18,450 nt of DNA from Baffinella frigidus (lineage: Eukaryota; Cryptophyceae; Cryptomonadales; Baffinellaceae), in contig MU646367.1 of NCBI GenBank assembly GCA_026770585.1, positions 283,577 through 302,026 of the forward strand, written 5' to 3'. This document shows positions 1 through 9,558 of this stretch, in pieces. Both the position numbers and the translations under genes were made by a program. Numbering within the stretch: the stretch's first letter is position 1; every line of letters starts with the position of its first letter. The notes beneath the pieces are model-generated. The model was not told where the DNA came from. It was given only the letters and a program-made list of their open reading frames with translations, and did not search any database.

Positions 1-223
1 CATGGACACGCATGGCTAACAACTACTGTGATTCCGTGAGTCGCCCCCCCCCCCCCTCCGTGCACCTCCCCGCCCCTGAGGCATGTTGCGGCGCGCGGAG
101 CCAGCGGGGTTGTAAGCATCGAGACAGACTCAGCGGGGTATGACGTGGACCGATCATAGTCCGGTAACGGCACGGGTTAGGCAATAACGGCGAAATCCTC
201 TTGAGTAAATTGAGTGATGAGTA
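1..223. other. No gene recognised at left edge
   Basis: The stretch has a C homopolymer near 43-57 and GC-rich unique sequence. Open frames cross it on both strands, but none has convincing codon use or a recognisable motif. It may be an intron or upstream part of the plus-strand cysteine-rich gene that is readable from about position 224. Confidence 0.4.
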
Positions 224-606
224 ATGAGTGGCGCGGGGCAGGCGAATGCGACGATGTTGAAGGCGCTGCCGGGTGTCATGGCCGCTGCGCCGACCTCCTG
301 CAAGCCTGAGGGTGCTTCCACAATCCTTCTTCTTTTGATTCTCTCCGATGTTTCCCTTTTCCTTCCCAGCAATTGTTACTTGTCTTGCGATGAGAAACTT
401 TCCACGGCACGAACACGCCGCGATCTTCCTCTGAGGCTCTCCTTTCTCTCTCGCCCTGGGTGTGGCAGGGGGCGGGGAGTGCGTGGACGTGAAGCTGTGT
501 TCAGGAGTGCGGCGAAGCATGCCCTTCTGTGAGCACCTTGCCGGCAACAGCTTCTACTCGAGAAGCCTCATGGACGACCCCCTGGCCTGGGACAAGGTCA
601 GCGCAC

Positions 607-651
<45 letters not shown>

Positions 652-663
652 AACCCTCCACCT

Positions 664-708
<45 letters not shown>

Positions 709-2560
709 GCCCTCAACCCTCAACCATTCACGGGTGTGGCGCTACGCGGCGGGTGCCTTTTTCGTCTGGCAGCGCGGGCCATGCGCCTGGGCTGGCTTCA
801 CCCCTTGCAAGCGTGGGCCAGCCGTCCGAGCTCTGGCGCCGCCCCTCGACTCTCGCTAGCCCACAGTATTGATTGATTGTCTGCACTATCGTTCATGTGG
901 GCCATTTAGGGTCTGCATTATCGTTTGAGGTGGGGCAGCACGTTGCTGAAGCATGCAGCGTCTCTCTGGATCGCGCAGACAATTGCAGATGGGTGGGAGT
1001 CGGCGCCTTCGCAAGTGCTCGTCAAGTCCGACTCCTGCCGCACGGCCTACCGCGATGTATTTCTCATTCTCGCACCACCGTGTCCTCTAGCCCCCCCCGA
1101 CCTGAGAGCTTTCAGACACCGGGACCCTCCGCGTCCATTGACCAATGGTCTGGCTGTGTTTGGCACGGGCGCATTGGCCTGGCTGTTTGGGCGCGGGTGC
1201 CAGGGTTGGGCTGCGGGTGGGTGGCATGTCGCTGGTGCTAGATGCTGACTGTCCTTTCGCGCGTGGGTGTGCAGTGGGTCTGCACCTACAACGCTCTGGT
1301 ATTCTCGCCCCCTCGCTGACCCCGGGCCGTCAGCCCACCAGTCATCGTGCTCCACTGTAGCAGAACAATGCTTCTCAATTTGCGGCTCTTTCTTTCGCGG
1401 CGCGCATGTCTGTCCAATAACGTTGGGGTTAGACTGCGCCAAGCTTTCCCTGATCCCGGGGCACGAGGGTGCGATCTTGCGTAGCTGCTCCATCACTGCA
1501 CATGCTCAGGGGAGGTGGGAAGGCAAGGCGTCCAGGACTGTTTGCCTGTGCCGGGAAGGTGCTTAGCCAACTGGAGGCGAGAGACGACAGTGTTGAATCC
1601 GATCCGTGTGGTCTGACCGCGCACCTCATCGGGGGCGCAGCCGTGCGATCCTGAGACCAACTTCAAGCGGGAGTTATGTATCACGGCGTGCGAACGATTC
1701 TACAAGTAAGTGCTCTTGCCGACCGCCCCCCCCCTCCTTGCCAACCGGCAGCCCCCCCTTGGATGCTCGATGCTCGATCCTCTATTCTCGATACTCGATG
1801 CGAGCGGAGACGGCGCCCCACTGCAAACGCCACACGACTCGGCACTCCCGTGTCTGCAGCCCTGGATGGCACACCCTTGTCTTCTGCCCTGGTGGCCCAG
1901 TCAGTTGGACGCCTGCCAGAGGCAGTCTCTCTCAGAGCAGCGATGCGCGTGCGTAAGTCGACCCCTGACGGCGAGTGGGCGCACGCAGGTGCAACGTCAC
2001 GGATCCAGCAGAGTTCAACACCACCGCGGCCTCGCAAGTCCCGAACCTAGTCGTCAAAGATGGGGTCACCCTCAAATCCAACTCCCCAACCCGAAACCTT
2101 AACCTCGCACCCCGGGACCTGGAACCCTGGGACCCTGCACCCTGGACCACGCCAGGTCACAAATGAGAATTTCGTACACAGTCTTTCGCGCTAAGAGTGA
2201 AACGTGGTACGGATGAAACAGTAATGAGCCCAGGAATGGCTCAAATTCCTGGACGTTTGGCGTGTTTCCCCGGTAGAATCAACCTCACTCGTAGATGGAC
2301 TGAAAAAAATGAAAATCGCACGTGCGACCTGGGTGGAGCTTGAGCAGAAGTCGCACGCTCTGGATCGTGACTCTCGAGAGTTTCGAGTCTGCATTCACGA
2401 CCGAGTGTGATGAGGGGTGGGTGGTGGCAGGAGAGCGAGGCATTGCGGGAGGTGCGGCGCATCGAACGCTGCGTGGCCTTGGGCTTGAATATCAACTACG
2501 ACGTTGGCGAAGTTGATGGCGCAAAGGCTAAATGCTTCTACTACCCTGAAGGCGATGGCG
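224..2560 (+). CDS. Cysteine-rich protein of unknown function, multi-exon, probably partial
   Basis: I do not recognise this protein. Supported exons are 224-311 (or 242-311 if the AG at 240-241 is an acceptor), 469-596, 1641-1705, 1989-2037 and 2431-2560. Each has AG before and GT after, and phases agree in order (1, 0, 2, 0, 1). The product reads SCKPEG/GGECVDVKLC, then MPFCEHLAGNSFYSRSL, PCDPETNFKRELC, ITACERFYK/CNVTDP, IERCVALGLNINYDV and AKCFYYPEGDG. It has ten cysteines, including C-x3-C-x5-C, and N-x-T sites, which suggests an extracellular or luminal disulphide-bonded domain. The spacing loosely recalls Frizzled/folate-receptor-type domains, but too weakly to name. Extra tiny exons in the 597-1640 intron are possible. 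The start codon is uncertain, no signal peptide is visible, and the 3' end is unresolved. It is convergent with the CMTR2-like gene. Confidence 0.55.
606..726 (+). repeat. CTCAACC heptamer array (telomere-like variant) in intron
   Basis: About 17 near-perfect copies of the 7-mer CTCAACC run head to tail. This is a one-base variant of the CCCTAAA-type heptamer used elsewhere in the window. The array starts about 10 nt after the 5' splice site at 597 of the cysteine-rich gene, so it fills the beginning of that intron. Confidence 0.9.
727..1640. other. Rest of a long intron in the cysteine-rich gene
   Basis: No exon here is secure. Several overlapping open frames on both strands reflect GC-rich sequence. 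Two tiny phase-compatible segments (1433-1468 and 1536-1558) and a Trp/Cys-rich frame after 1108 were considered but have no independent support. Confidence 0.35.
2065..2153 (+). repeat. Degenerate C-rich telomere-like tract
   Basis: Irregular CCCAACCC/ACCTTAACC/ACCCTGG units, clearly decayed compared with the other heptamer arrays. It lies in the intron after the exon ending at 2037, starting some 30 nt past the 5' splice site. Confidence 0.6.
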
Positions 2561-3276
2561 GTGCGTTACCCCCTCCCTCGTGATGTTGATGCACGTTGTG
2601 TTGACGCCACGCCAACACAACCCTTCAAACCACGCGAAACAAAGCAGCGCCCAACCGTCACTACCCGCATCCATCTCTGTCATCAACATGGGGGCTGAAA
2701 CACGGGACCGCACTCGCAGAACCGTTGAGCTCCGGCGTGGCGAGACGGGGCTACGCGAGGCAACGCTCGCTCCTCCTGCCCGGCGCCATGCTTCTCCTAG
2801 CCTACCGCCGCTACTCATGACCTGTGGACCGGACGCACGTGCACTCGCGACGCCTTTGTGGGAGCGCTGCGAGCGAGAGAGGGGGCGCAGGCACAATGGT
2901 GCTGTTGTATGAAAACAAAGCGATATGTTGGCAGCGCCCGCCTCGACACAAACGCCGAGAAGGAGCACGGTTCCTGTAGCACACCCAGCGTGCCACCACT
3001 GCTTGCACCCCCCCCCCCCCGCAGCTGCGCCGGTGCGCAACAAGGCGTGGCGTGGTGGCGGCTCATGACGTCTTGGCGCCCGGAGCAACAAATCGCCCGC
3101 GAATCGAGTACCACGTCTTGCCACCTGAACATCATGGACAAGTCTCGAATAAGCCCCTAAGCGCTAAGGCCGGGGCGACGTGCATTCTTCCGAGTTGTGA
3201 TATTCCTCACACGTGCGGCATTCCTCAAGTGTGCCCTGCACCACGGTTCACAAGGGTGCGCGCATGAGATGGGCAC
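2561..3276. other. Convergent 3' region of two genes, terminal exons unresolved
   Basis: After the 5' splice site at 2561 (GTGCGT), two plus-strand terminal exons fit the phase. One is 2720-2820, ending in TGA, with a hydrophobic stretch LLLPGAMLLLAY. The other is 3025-3068, ending in TGA, behind a very strong acceptor (a run of 14 C then GCAG). On the minus strand the last CMTR2-like exon either reads on to a TAG at 3157-3159 or splices at 3276 to an exon starting at 3156. Long overlapping frames on both strands are mutual antisense shadows. I cannot decide among these by eye. Confidence 0.4.
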
Positions 3277-6200
3277 CTGCTCCCGGGCGAGCAAGGCGGC
3301 AGGCAAGAGGAGGGGGATTGGGGGGGGCGTGGTGCCTGGGGAGGCGGTGAACTTGTGCTGAGGTGCGGTGGACAAGCTCTCCCGCACGATGCGGTCATGA
3401 ACCTGCGTTCCACCGTCCACCGCACATGGGGTTACTCGAAATGAAGGACACGCCCCATTGTATGATCTTACAGTAGGACCGACCTAGAAGCATAGGCTCG
3501 ACACCTAGGGCCCTCTGGTGGTCCCAGAGGGGAGCATGGCCATAACCGAGGTGTGCCTGAAGGCGGTGGTGTGGCGGGTGCTCAACGTGGGCTATGGGTA
3601 GACAACTCAGTGGGGAACTCCGATATAGTGGGGAACTCCGATATCCGGTAGGTCACGGGGGCAGTACCGTGAGCGGGCGGCAGTCGAAGCGAGACTTCCA
3701 TTGTTGCGCCACTTGATCCCGCATCTGCGCCGAGCAACGCGTGTTCTCCCGGGTCAGGAGGGTCAGGGGGGGGGCTCTTGCGCATCACGTCACGTCTCGC
3801 ACACCACACTGTCTCTCCGTCGCAGTGGTGGTGGGCCACTCGCCAGTGCGCCGTGAAAACGCGCCCGCTTCCACCCGCCACAGTACCACTCTTTGACAAC
3901 GAGTCTCGCACCTTGAGTCACACGCACGCCGCGCGAACCACGTTTGTCCTGGGACACATCCACTGCTCGGTCTGACGTCAGACCGCGCGCATGCGGGTGC
4001 ACACCCTAAACCATAAATATACGCACCTCAACCCTCAACCCTAAAAACCTAGACCCTAACCCATTCACCCCTAAACCATACACCATAAACGCACATTGAA
4101 GATCTGGGTCTTCTCGGCCGGCTTGAGGTCGGAGTAGAGGCGCAGGTCCCGCTCGACCATCACTGTCTGGAGGCGCGCGAAGAGCCGCGAGCAAGTCTGC
4201 ATCTGGGCCATCCACGCTGACGGCAGGAAGCTCCCCGGGATCTGCGATCGAGCCGCCGCCATCCTTTCAGGACCGTGTGCAGACATGCATGCCACGCCGT
4301 TCTCCTCCGTGCCCGATGGCTGCGACGGTTCAATCGCGGGTGTGCCGACCGCGCGCGGCGACCGCGCACGAGCTGCGCACTGGCACAGGCATCACCCAGA
4401 GCGCGAGGAGCGAGGCGCCTCCCCGTTCCCCGACGTCCTGGGAATCGCGACACCAACCAGTACAACGTGCGCGGTTCTGCCAAAACAGGTCCGGGGAGGA
4501 GGGACGCGACGCGGGCAAGGGCGTACCATGGTGAGTGGTTCCCCGTCCTGGGTGGGAGGCTCAGGGCCAGCCACGGCGAGGAGCGCGTCGAGGTGAACCT
4601 GGCTGAGACCCTTGAAGCCCGTGCACACCACGAACAGCTCCCCGGTCCCCGCCGTCATTGTCGCCGGACGGCACGCCACCACCTGCTCGTGTTGGACACA
4701 CTCGTTGAGGTGCTGGATACACTCGCGCAAGTGTCGGACACACTAACTAACGGACAGGTGTGATCGTCCGGCGGTCGGCACGGCACCACCTGCGAGGTGC
4801 GGTAGCTGCTTGGGAGCAGGAGGCTGGGGGACAGGGGCGCACCTTGCTGCCTTGCTCCATCGTCTCCCGAAACTCGTCTCTAGGATGTGAGCAGCAAGAC
4901 GCTTCCCACCTACAGCGCACGGCCGTGCGAGCACGACCGTGCTTGGGGGGAAGAGCGCCAACGGAAGGGAGGGGGGGGGCAGGGACGGGGGCTGTCGCGC
5001 AGGGTGGCACTGAAAGAGTGCTGTGTTCTCCCCCGTGTGGTCAAATATGGCCTCGACGGGCTCATGGGGGAGATTTACGCAAGGGCATCACGCATCTCTA
5101 GGCTGAGCGTACTAACGAAGAAGAAGAAGACGAAGACGAAGACGAAGACGAAGACGACGAAGAAGAAGAAGAAGAAGTAGAAGTTCGCAAGAGGGGGGTC
5201 GGCGAGTGACCTCGTCAAAGGAGCAGTTGAGAAGATACATGATGCCCACCCCCGTATGTTCAAACATCGTCCACCCCTTGATCACCTGTGCCAAGCCATC
5301 AATCAGTCAACTTGGCATGAGGCACTCGCAAGCCATCACTCAGCCAATCTCGCATCGCCCCTCCACCAAACCCACATGCCGCCAAATGAAAGGCCACAGG
5401 CGTTTCTCCCACCAGGGTCATGCACATCAATTTGCGAGTCAGACATGTTTGCGAGATACGCGGCGACTGTGTCACAATGACGCACGTGAAGTATTCGGGT
5501 GATGAGTGGAGAGGGGCAGGGGGGCGCGCACCAGACTTCCTCCGTTTGCGAGCACGCCCAGCCCTGTCACCATCTGCCCCACGTACATGCACAACCTTGA
5601 GATGTTGAGAGTCTGGCCACACTTGCACGTGCCCAGGCGCTGGCTGAGAACAGAGGGCTGGTGGGTGCCGGGTGCAAGTGAGTGCCGGTGTCGGGTGGCG
5701 GGTGGCGGGTGGCGATGTACAGACGCATGACTGCACGCGGTGACTTGCACGCGCAAGGGCGCTGATGAGGAGGAGGAGATGGGTGGGAGAGGTGGGTGCT
5801 TGGAGCTAGGAAGCAAGGAGACAAGGAAGCAAGGAAGCAAAGAAGCAAGGAAGCAAGGACGCACCGACTCAACGAAGCAACAAAGCAACAAATTAAATAA
5901 TAATAATAATAATAAAAGAAACGACGCAAGCAAGAAAGCAAAAAAGGCAAAAAAGACCTGGCCGAAGAGGGCCTGCGACGCGGAGGCCTCCTGCTCGCTG
6001 CTCCACGTCTCCGACGTCAAGATATCCCGACGGTCGATGGTCACCACATGATACGGCCCCTTGGGCCGTGCGGTCTTCCAGAGGTGTTGGATTCCCTTCT
6101 GGTCTGTGAGGTCGCCCGCGCCGTCGGTGCCCATCACCCAGTGCTCCTGCGCCAGTCGCGAGCGAGACCTTGTTACTTTCTGGACCAACGAGAGCTTGTC

Positions 6201-9007
6201 CCTCTCCGCGTCTGCCCCCCGTCACGGGCATCAGCCCCCCCCCCCCACTACACGCGGATGCCTTCCGCCATCGCTCTCCCGAACGCAACACCCCCCACAC
6301 ACACCCCACACACCCTGCACCTCCCGTCAAACCCCACACACAGCAAACGCAACCCTGGCATGGTGGCAACACGTCGGCAGGAAATCTGGAGAGGTTGGGA
6401 GGCGTTTCCGAGGCGCGGGGGAGACCTGGGTCTGACTGACGAAGCGGCCGTCGTCAGGGGTGCCGCGGGGTTTGACGGATGCCGTCACGTTTGGGGCATC
6501 CGCGCTAGCCTTGTCCGCGCTCCTGCTCGCCCCGCGATTCCTCATCACTCCACTTCACTCTTGGATCCAGTCCCGTTGACTATCACAATCAGTGCGCTTC
6601 ACTATTGGATTCAGTGCCGTCCACTATTGCATCACCCACAGGGATCCCATCCCGGCTGGCGTTTGCGACTCGGCGTCACAGCCGAGCGCAATTCCGGCTG
6701 AAACGATTCGATTGCATGCAACGTTTACTACAAAGTTGCAATCACGGATTCATGAGTCGTCGAAACCCTCGGCACGAAGTTCCCCGCAGCCAGCAGATCG
6801 CGTCCGGAGTTGGGCGGTGATGGCCTTGCCAGACGCTGGCCCTCACTCCCTCGCGCCCGGAAGCCTACCTCTGCCTCACTTAACCTGGTTTTCTCATTTT
6901 AAGGAGACCGGAAGTTGACTCCCCAGAATGGTGGCACGAATCCGGCAACTGTTGGTGTGAAAACCACGAGTCAACCCAGCGAAGGCAGAACTAGGAAGCC
7001 CGGAAGCACCGCCAAGCGAGGGACATGCCATCCGGGAACCTCCTCGATTCCAGGCCAATCACCAGCCTTTCCTAGGAAAAACGCGTAAGCTGATCGCGAA
7101 ATAACGGAGGGTTCTTGGAATGGAGGGGGGGATACCGCTTGTGCGCGAGCCACTCCCAGTTGACGCTGCCCCCCCCCGGGCGCGTGCGGAGAAAGTGGTT
7201 GAGCGCACACACCATCGCGCCGAACGCCTCGCACAGGTGCAGCGACTTGAGCTTCTCGTCGGCCGTGCACGACGCCGGGACCACGGGGTGCGCGCTGAGC
7301 ACCTCGAACGCCTGCTCCCCGCCCCCCACGCGTGTCACTCCCGCGCGTGTCACGTCCGCGCGTGTCCCTCCCGCGCCTCGTGTCCCTCACGCGCGTCGCT
7401 CCCGCGCCTCGCGCTGGTGCATGCAGGTCGACGCATCATGCTACCTACAAGTCGCCGCATGCCGGTACACACAGGTCGCCCCCCCGCGCCCGGGGGAGCC
7501 CTGCCGCTGCAGATGCTCTGTAGCGGCACCAGACGAGTTCCGAGGTGGGGTTCGTGCAGGGGCCGAGGACAAGGTGGTGGTCGCATGCGGGGCATCCGGA
7601 ACGAGGACGGCACGGTCAAGTGATGGGCAAGGAAAGAGGTGGGGGGGGGAAGGGCGGGGGCGGACGACGGACCTGGGCCCACTCAGTGGTGCACATTTCG
7701 GGTTTGCAAAGCTGCCGGAGGAGGGGGACCACGCGCCCTGCGAGTGCCACCTGCCAACACCCCACATCCTTCACCACAAACCAAACCGTAAACTCTAACC
7801 GAGCAAACATACCTCCTAAACCCTGAACCCTAATACCTGCAACCTGCACCCTTAACCATGAACCCTAAACCCTGACCTCTAAATCCTAAACCCAAAACAA
7901 GCAACCCTACACCCTAAACAAGCACCCTACACCCTACACCCTCAACCCTACACCCCAAACCCTAAACCCTCAAACCTACACCTTAAACACTAAAACCTAC
8001 ACTCTAAACCCTGCGCACGCAACCCAGAACCCTAACCCCTCCACCACGAGGCACAGGATGCGACGGACAAGAGAGGTGGCGGATGGGGGTGTCGGAGGCG
8101 GGGGCTGCACGTTGGAGGAGGTCTTGTTCCACTCGGAGACATCAATGCCGTCAATGTGCTGCTGCACCCCGTGCAGGGTTTCCTTGATGCTCTTCAACTC
8201 CCTGCCACGTGGTCTTGCTGTTCAAGCCGCTGCTGCTTTCAACCTGCACCTTCCCTGCCCACGTGGTGGTGCGTTCGGATGAAGAGGCGGCGGATGAGGA
8301 TGGAGCAGTTGCAGGCAACGCCCTGGAGGGGGAAAGCATTCGAGTGTTCCGCTCGCCGGGCACCGCCTCCAGAAATTGCAGAGCAGAGTCATGCCAGAGC
8401 CACGGGAGAGAGAGAGTAGAGAGCCACCATTAACCCGAAACCCCTACACACTACAACCTACCTACAAGCTAAACCCCACACCCCACACCAAACCCCCCAA
8501 CCCCCCCAAAAAACTTAAATCCGAAACCCTCACCGGTAGATGAAATCAAGGGGGGGGCAGGACCCGTAGAAGGAAGAAAGATGCGCAACCTCTGAGAAGA
8601 GCGACTCGGCCGCAGGCAGGCTGCCTGCCACCATGTGCATAGGGCCCCCGTCAAGCTTTGCATCGCCCGTTAAGCTTTCAATGACCTCTTGATGCATTCA
8701 CGCAAGGGAGGGCAATCCATGCACGCAAGGTAGCGCGCCTCTACCGCACCGTTTCGCCGCAGAGCACGATCCGCCTCACCATGCTCGGTGGTGCCTCTTG
8801 CCGCACAACAATGTGCGCCAGGAGGCACACACCACACCATTGGTGTGCGCCAAGCGACGGATGAAGAGTTGGGAGGTGAGAGCACGCGCAATGTGTGTCG
8901 GGTACGGAAACATGGGCTGAGCGAGCGCTGCTAAGGGATCGGGACGGACATGAGATGTTGTCGAAAGTGAACTCCTTCTCTATCATCTTGCCTTCGTGCA
9001 CGTCCGC
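3277..9007 (-). CDS. CMTR2: CMTR2-like cap-2 mRNA 2'-O-methyltransferase (adrift/FtsJ-like)
   Basis: CMTR2 enzymes methylate the 2'-OH of the second transcribed nucleotide of capped mRNA, using SAM. Predicted exons, 5' to 3' on the minus strand: 9007-8950, 8624-8590, 8322-8250, 8217-8111, 7750-7673, 7311-7136, 6522-6426, 6146-5958, 5573-5532, 5285-5211, 4682-4527, 4241-4095, 3724-3668, 3402-3277. All have AG/GT borders and matching phases, giving about 472 codons. Matches to the family as I know it from human CMTR2: EWNKTSSN to MCTTEW (same length); KSLHLCEAFGAMVCALNHFL for the SAM loop; WVMGTDGAGDL for W-FG-D--GD; VVTIDRRD at the catalytic Asp; EQEA to LANGGSLVIKGW at the second catalytic Lys; TMFEHTGVGIMYLLNC; ACRPATMTAGTGELFVVC; IPGSFL; MRDQVAQQWKSRF. 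Oddities: the first catalytic Lys aligns with Gln (WAQ, 7673-7681), SAM-loop Pro is Phe, and the DG after the Asp is RR. The human C-terminal second domain seems absent. It may be fused to the exons at 9559-12150. Confidence 0.8.
3469..3557. mobile_element. Degraded copy of the window's MITE family
   Basis: The run CAGTAGGACC, then CCTAGGGCCCTCTGGTGGTCC, then AACCGAGGTGTGCCTGA matches the interior and right end of the short inverted-repeat elements at 13938-15283 (compare CCTAGGGCCCTACGGTGGTC and GAGCGAGGTACCCCTGTA). The left terminal repeat is absent and the right one has several changes. It lies in an intron of the CMTR2-like gene, between the exons at 3277-3402 and 3668-3724. Confidence 0.6.
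4001..4090 (+). repeat. Telomere-like CCCTAAA/CTCAACC tract in CMTR2-like intron
   Basis: Degenerate CCCTAAACCATAAA and CTCAACCCT units. Read on the gene's strand the tract begins within about five bases of the 5' splice site (GTGCGT at 4094-4089), so it forms the start of the intron that separates the IPGSFL exon from the MRDQVAQQW exon. Confidence 0.8.
5116..5178 (+). repeat. GAA/GAC trinucleotide microsatellite in intron
   Basis: About twenty GAA and GAC triplets in a row. The plus-strand open frame through it encodes a Lys/Thr run and the minus strand a Phe/Leu/Val run, but it falls inside the inferred CMTR2-like intron between 5211 and 4682. On the gene's strand it is a pure pyrimidine-rich CTT/GTC tract. 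Confidence 0.85.
5809..5915 (+). repeat. GGAAGCAA-type octamer repeat followed by AAT triplets
   Basis: Imperfect AAGCAAGG units run from about 5809 to 5890, followed by an AATAATAAT run at 5894-5915. The region is much more A-rich than the flanking exons and lies in the CMTR2-like intron between 5958 and 5573. Confidence 0.8.
6523..7135. other. Intron of the CMTR2-like gene without other recognisable features
   Basis: About 610 bases between the SAM-motif exon and the next exon. The family motif NPYHE, expected just after the W-x-W motif, was not found here or at the exon end, so part of that coding sequence may be missed or diverged. I see no repeat, RNA gene or convincing plus-strand exon. 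Confidence 0.4.
7329..7373 (+). repeat. Three tandem 15-bp GC-rich units
   Basis: Units CGCGTGTCACTCCCG, CGCGTGTCACGTCCG and CGCGTGTCCCTCCCG lie directly end to end, with decayed copies continuing to about 7405. They sit in the intron just upstream (gene sense) of the 3' splice site of the SAM-motif exon. Confidence 0.85.
7788..8040 (+). repeat. Telomere-like CCCTAAA array in CMTR2-like intron
   Basis: Roughly 250 bp of variable CCCTAAA, CCCTACA and CCCTCAA heptamers with drift. It occupies most of the intron between the exon ending at 8111 and the one starting at 7750. On the gene's own strand the repeat reads TTTAGGG. Confidence 0.9.
8431..8530 (+). repeat. Degenerate telomere-like C-rich tract in intron
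   Basis: Decayed ACCCCTACACA and CCGAAACCCT units, weaker than the neighbouring arrays. It lies between the exons at 8624-8590 and 8322-8250, starting about 60 nt after the 5' splice site on the minus strand. Confidence 0.65.
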
Positions 9008-9087
9008 CTGCAACGCCAGAGTTTCGGTTCAGGGCAACATTCCTTCCGTGAGAGGTTTATTTCGGGTTGAGGGTTTCTTCTTCATTA

Positions 9088-9304
9088 TTTAGGGTTTAGG
9101 GCTAGGGTTTTGGGTTTATGGTCTAGGGTTTAGGGTTTAGGGTTTAGGATTTAGATTTCAGGGTTTAGAGTTTAGGGTGTAGAATGTAGGGTGTAGGGTG
9201 TAGGGTGTAGGTTGAAGGGTTCAGGGTGTAGGGTGTAGGGTGCAGGGTGCAGGGTGTAGGGTGCAGGGTGTAGGGTGTAGGGTGTAGGGTGTGGGGTGTA
9301 GGGT

Positions 9305-9364
<60 letters not shown>

Positions 9365-9391
9365 GGTTCAGGGCTTAGGGTTTAGGGTTTA
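9088..9391 (+). repeat. Telomere-like array with three heptamer subtypes
   Basis: The array has ordered blocks: TTTAGGG at the left, TGTAGGG/TGCAGGG in the middle (about 9175-9300), then roughly ten near-perfect TTGAGGG copies (9300-9370), ending in TTTAGGG. It fills most of the interval between the minus-strand exons at 9559-9637 and 8950-9007. That interval is either an intron or the spacer between two genes. Confidence 0.92.
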
Positions 9392-9558
9392 TCGTTCGAA
9401 GCTGAGGGGGAGGTTGAAGTCTTAGATTTAAATTCATGCAGGCTGGGCTGCGAGTTCCAGAAAACAGCAAGCACGCCAGTGGTCAGTTGTTTTCGTTGAG
9501 GGGGCGGGAGATTGGGGCCGGGACATGAGACTGAAAGGGGTGCTGGTTCAGGACGAAC

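Noticed and set aside
23-547. 174-aa minus-strand open frame
   Set aside because: Antisense to the cysteine-rich exons 224-311 and 469-596, Arg/Pro/His-rich, no recognisable domain.
606-726. CRISPR-like array
   Set aside because: Contiguous 7-bp units without spacers in a eukaryotic intron; a simple tandem repeat.
1433-1558. Tiny plus-strand exons 1433-1468 (CAKLSLIPGHEG) and 1536-1558 (LFACAGK)
   Set aside because: Phase-compatible with the exon at 1641 but too short to trust; the 596 to 1641 junction is also in phase without them.
2528-3124. 198-aa minus-strand open frame
   Set aside because: Low-complexity Arg/Ala/Ser composition, antisense to the coding exon ending at 2560, no motifs; a GC-driven shadow.
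4843-5111. Small in-phase exons 5092-5111 and 4843-4879, plus an upstream extension of the 4527-4682 exon
   Set aside because: They read well (DEFRETMEQGSK, HLRECIQHLNECVQ) but the family needs SFDE joined straight to VVACRPAT; the AG at 4683-4684 gives exactly that length. A reminder that phase agreement alone is weak evidence.
5075-5294. Phe/Leu-rich minus frames through the GAA/GAC microsatellite as membrane proteins
   Set aside because: Hydrophobicity comes only from translating a triplet repeat inside an intron.
5413-5466. In-phase exon SPRISQTCLTRKLMCMTL
   Set aside because: It would split the conserved GGSL/VIKGW catalytic strand; skipping it restores the family pattern.
5574-5657. 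Longer version of the exon 5532-5573 starting at 5657
   Set aside because: It adds 28 residues between EQEA and the GGSL strand that CMTR2 does not have; the internal AG just before 5573 fits the family length.
7449-7517. In-phase exon SICSGRAPPGAGGRPVCTG
   Set aside because: Joining 7673 directly to 7311 gives exact length agreement with CMTR2 between the CTTEW and LHLCEA motifs; this exon would insert 23 residues in a conserved helix.
8838-8949. Extra exon 8838-8930 joined to 8950-9007 by a 19-nt intron (8931-8949)
   Set aside because: The frame looks coding and phases fit, but the exon at 8950 also joins 8624 in phase and the resulting length matches the CMTR2 N-terminus better. A 19-nt intron would be out of line with the rest.
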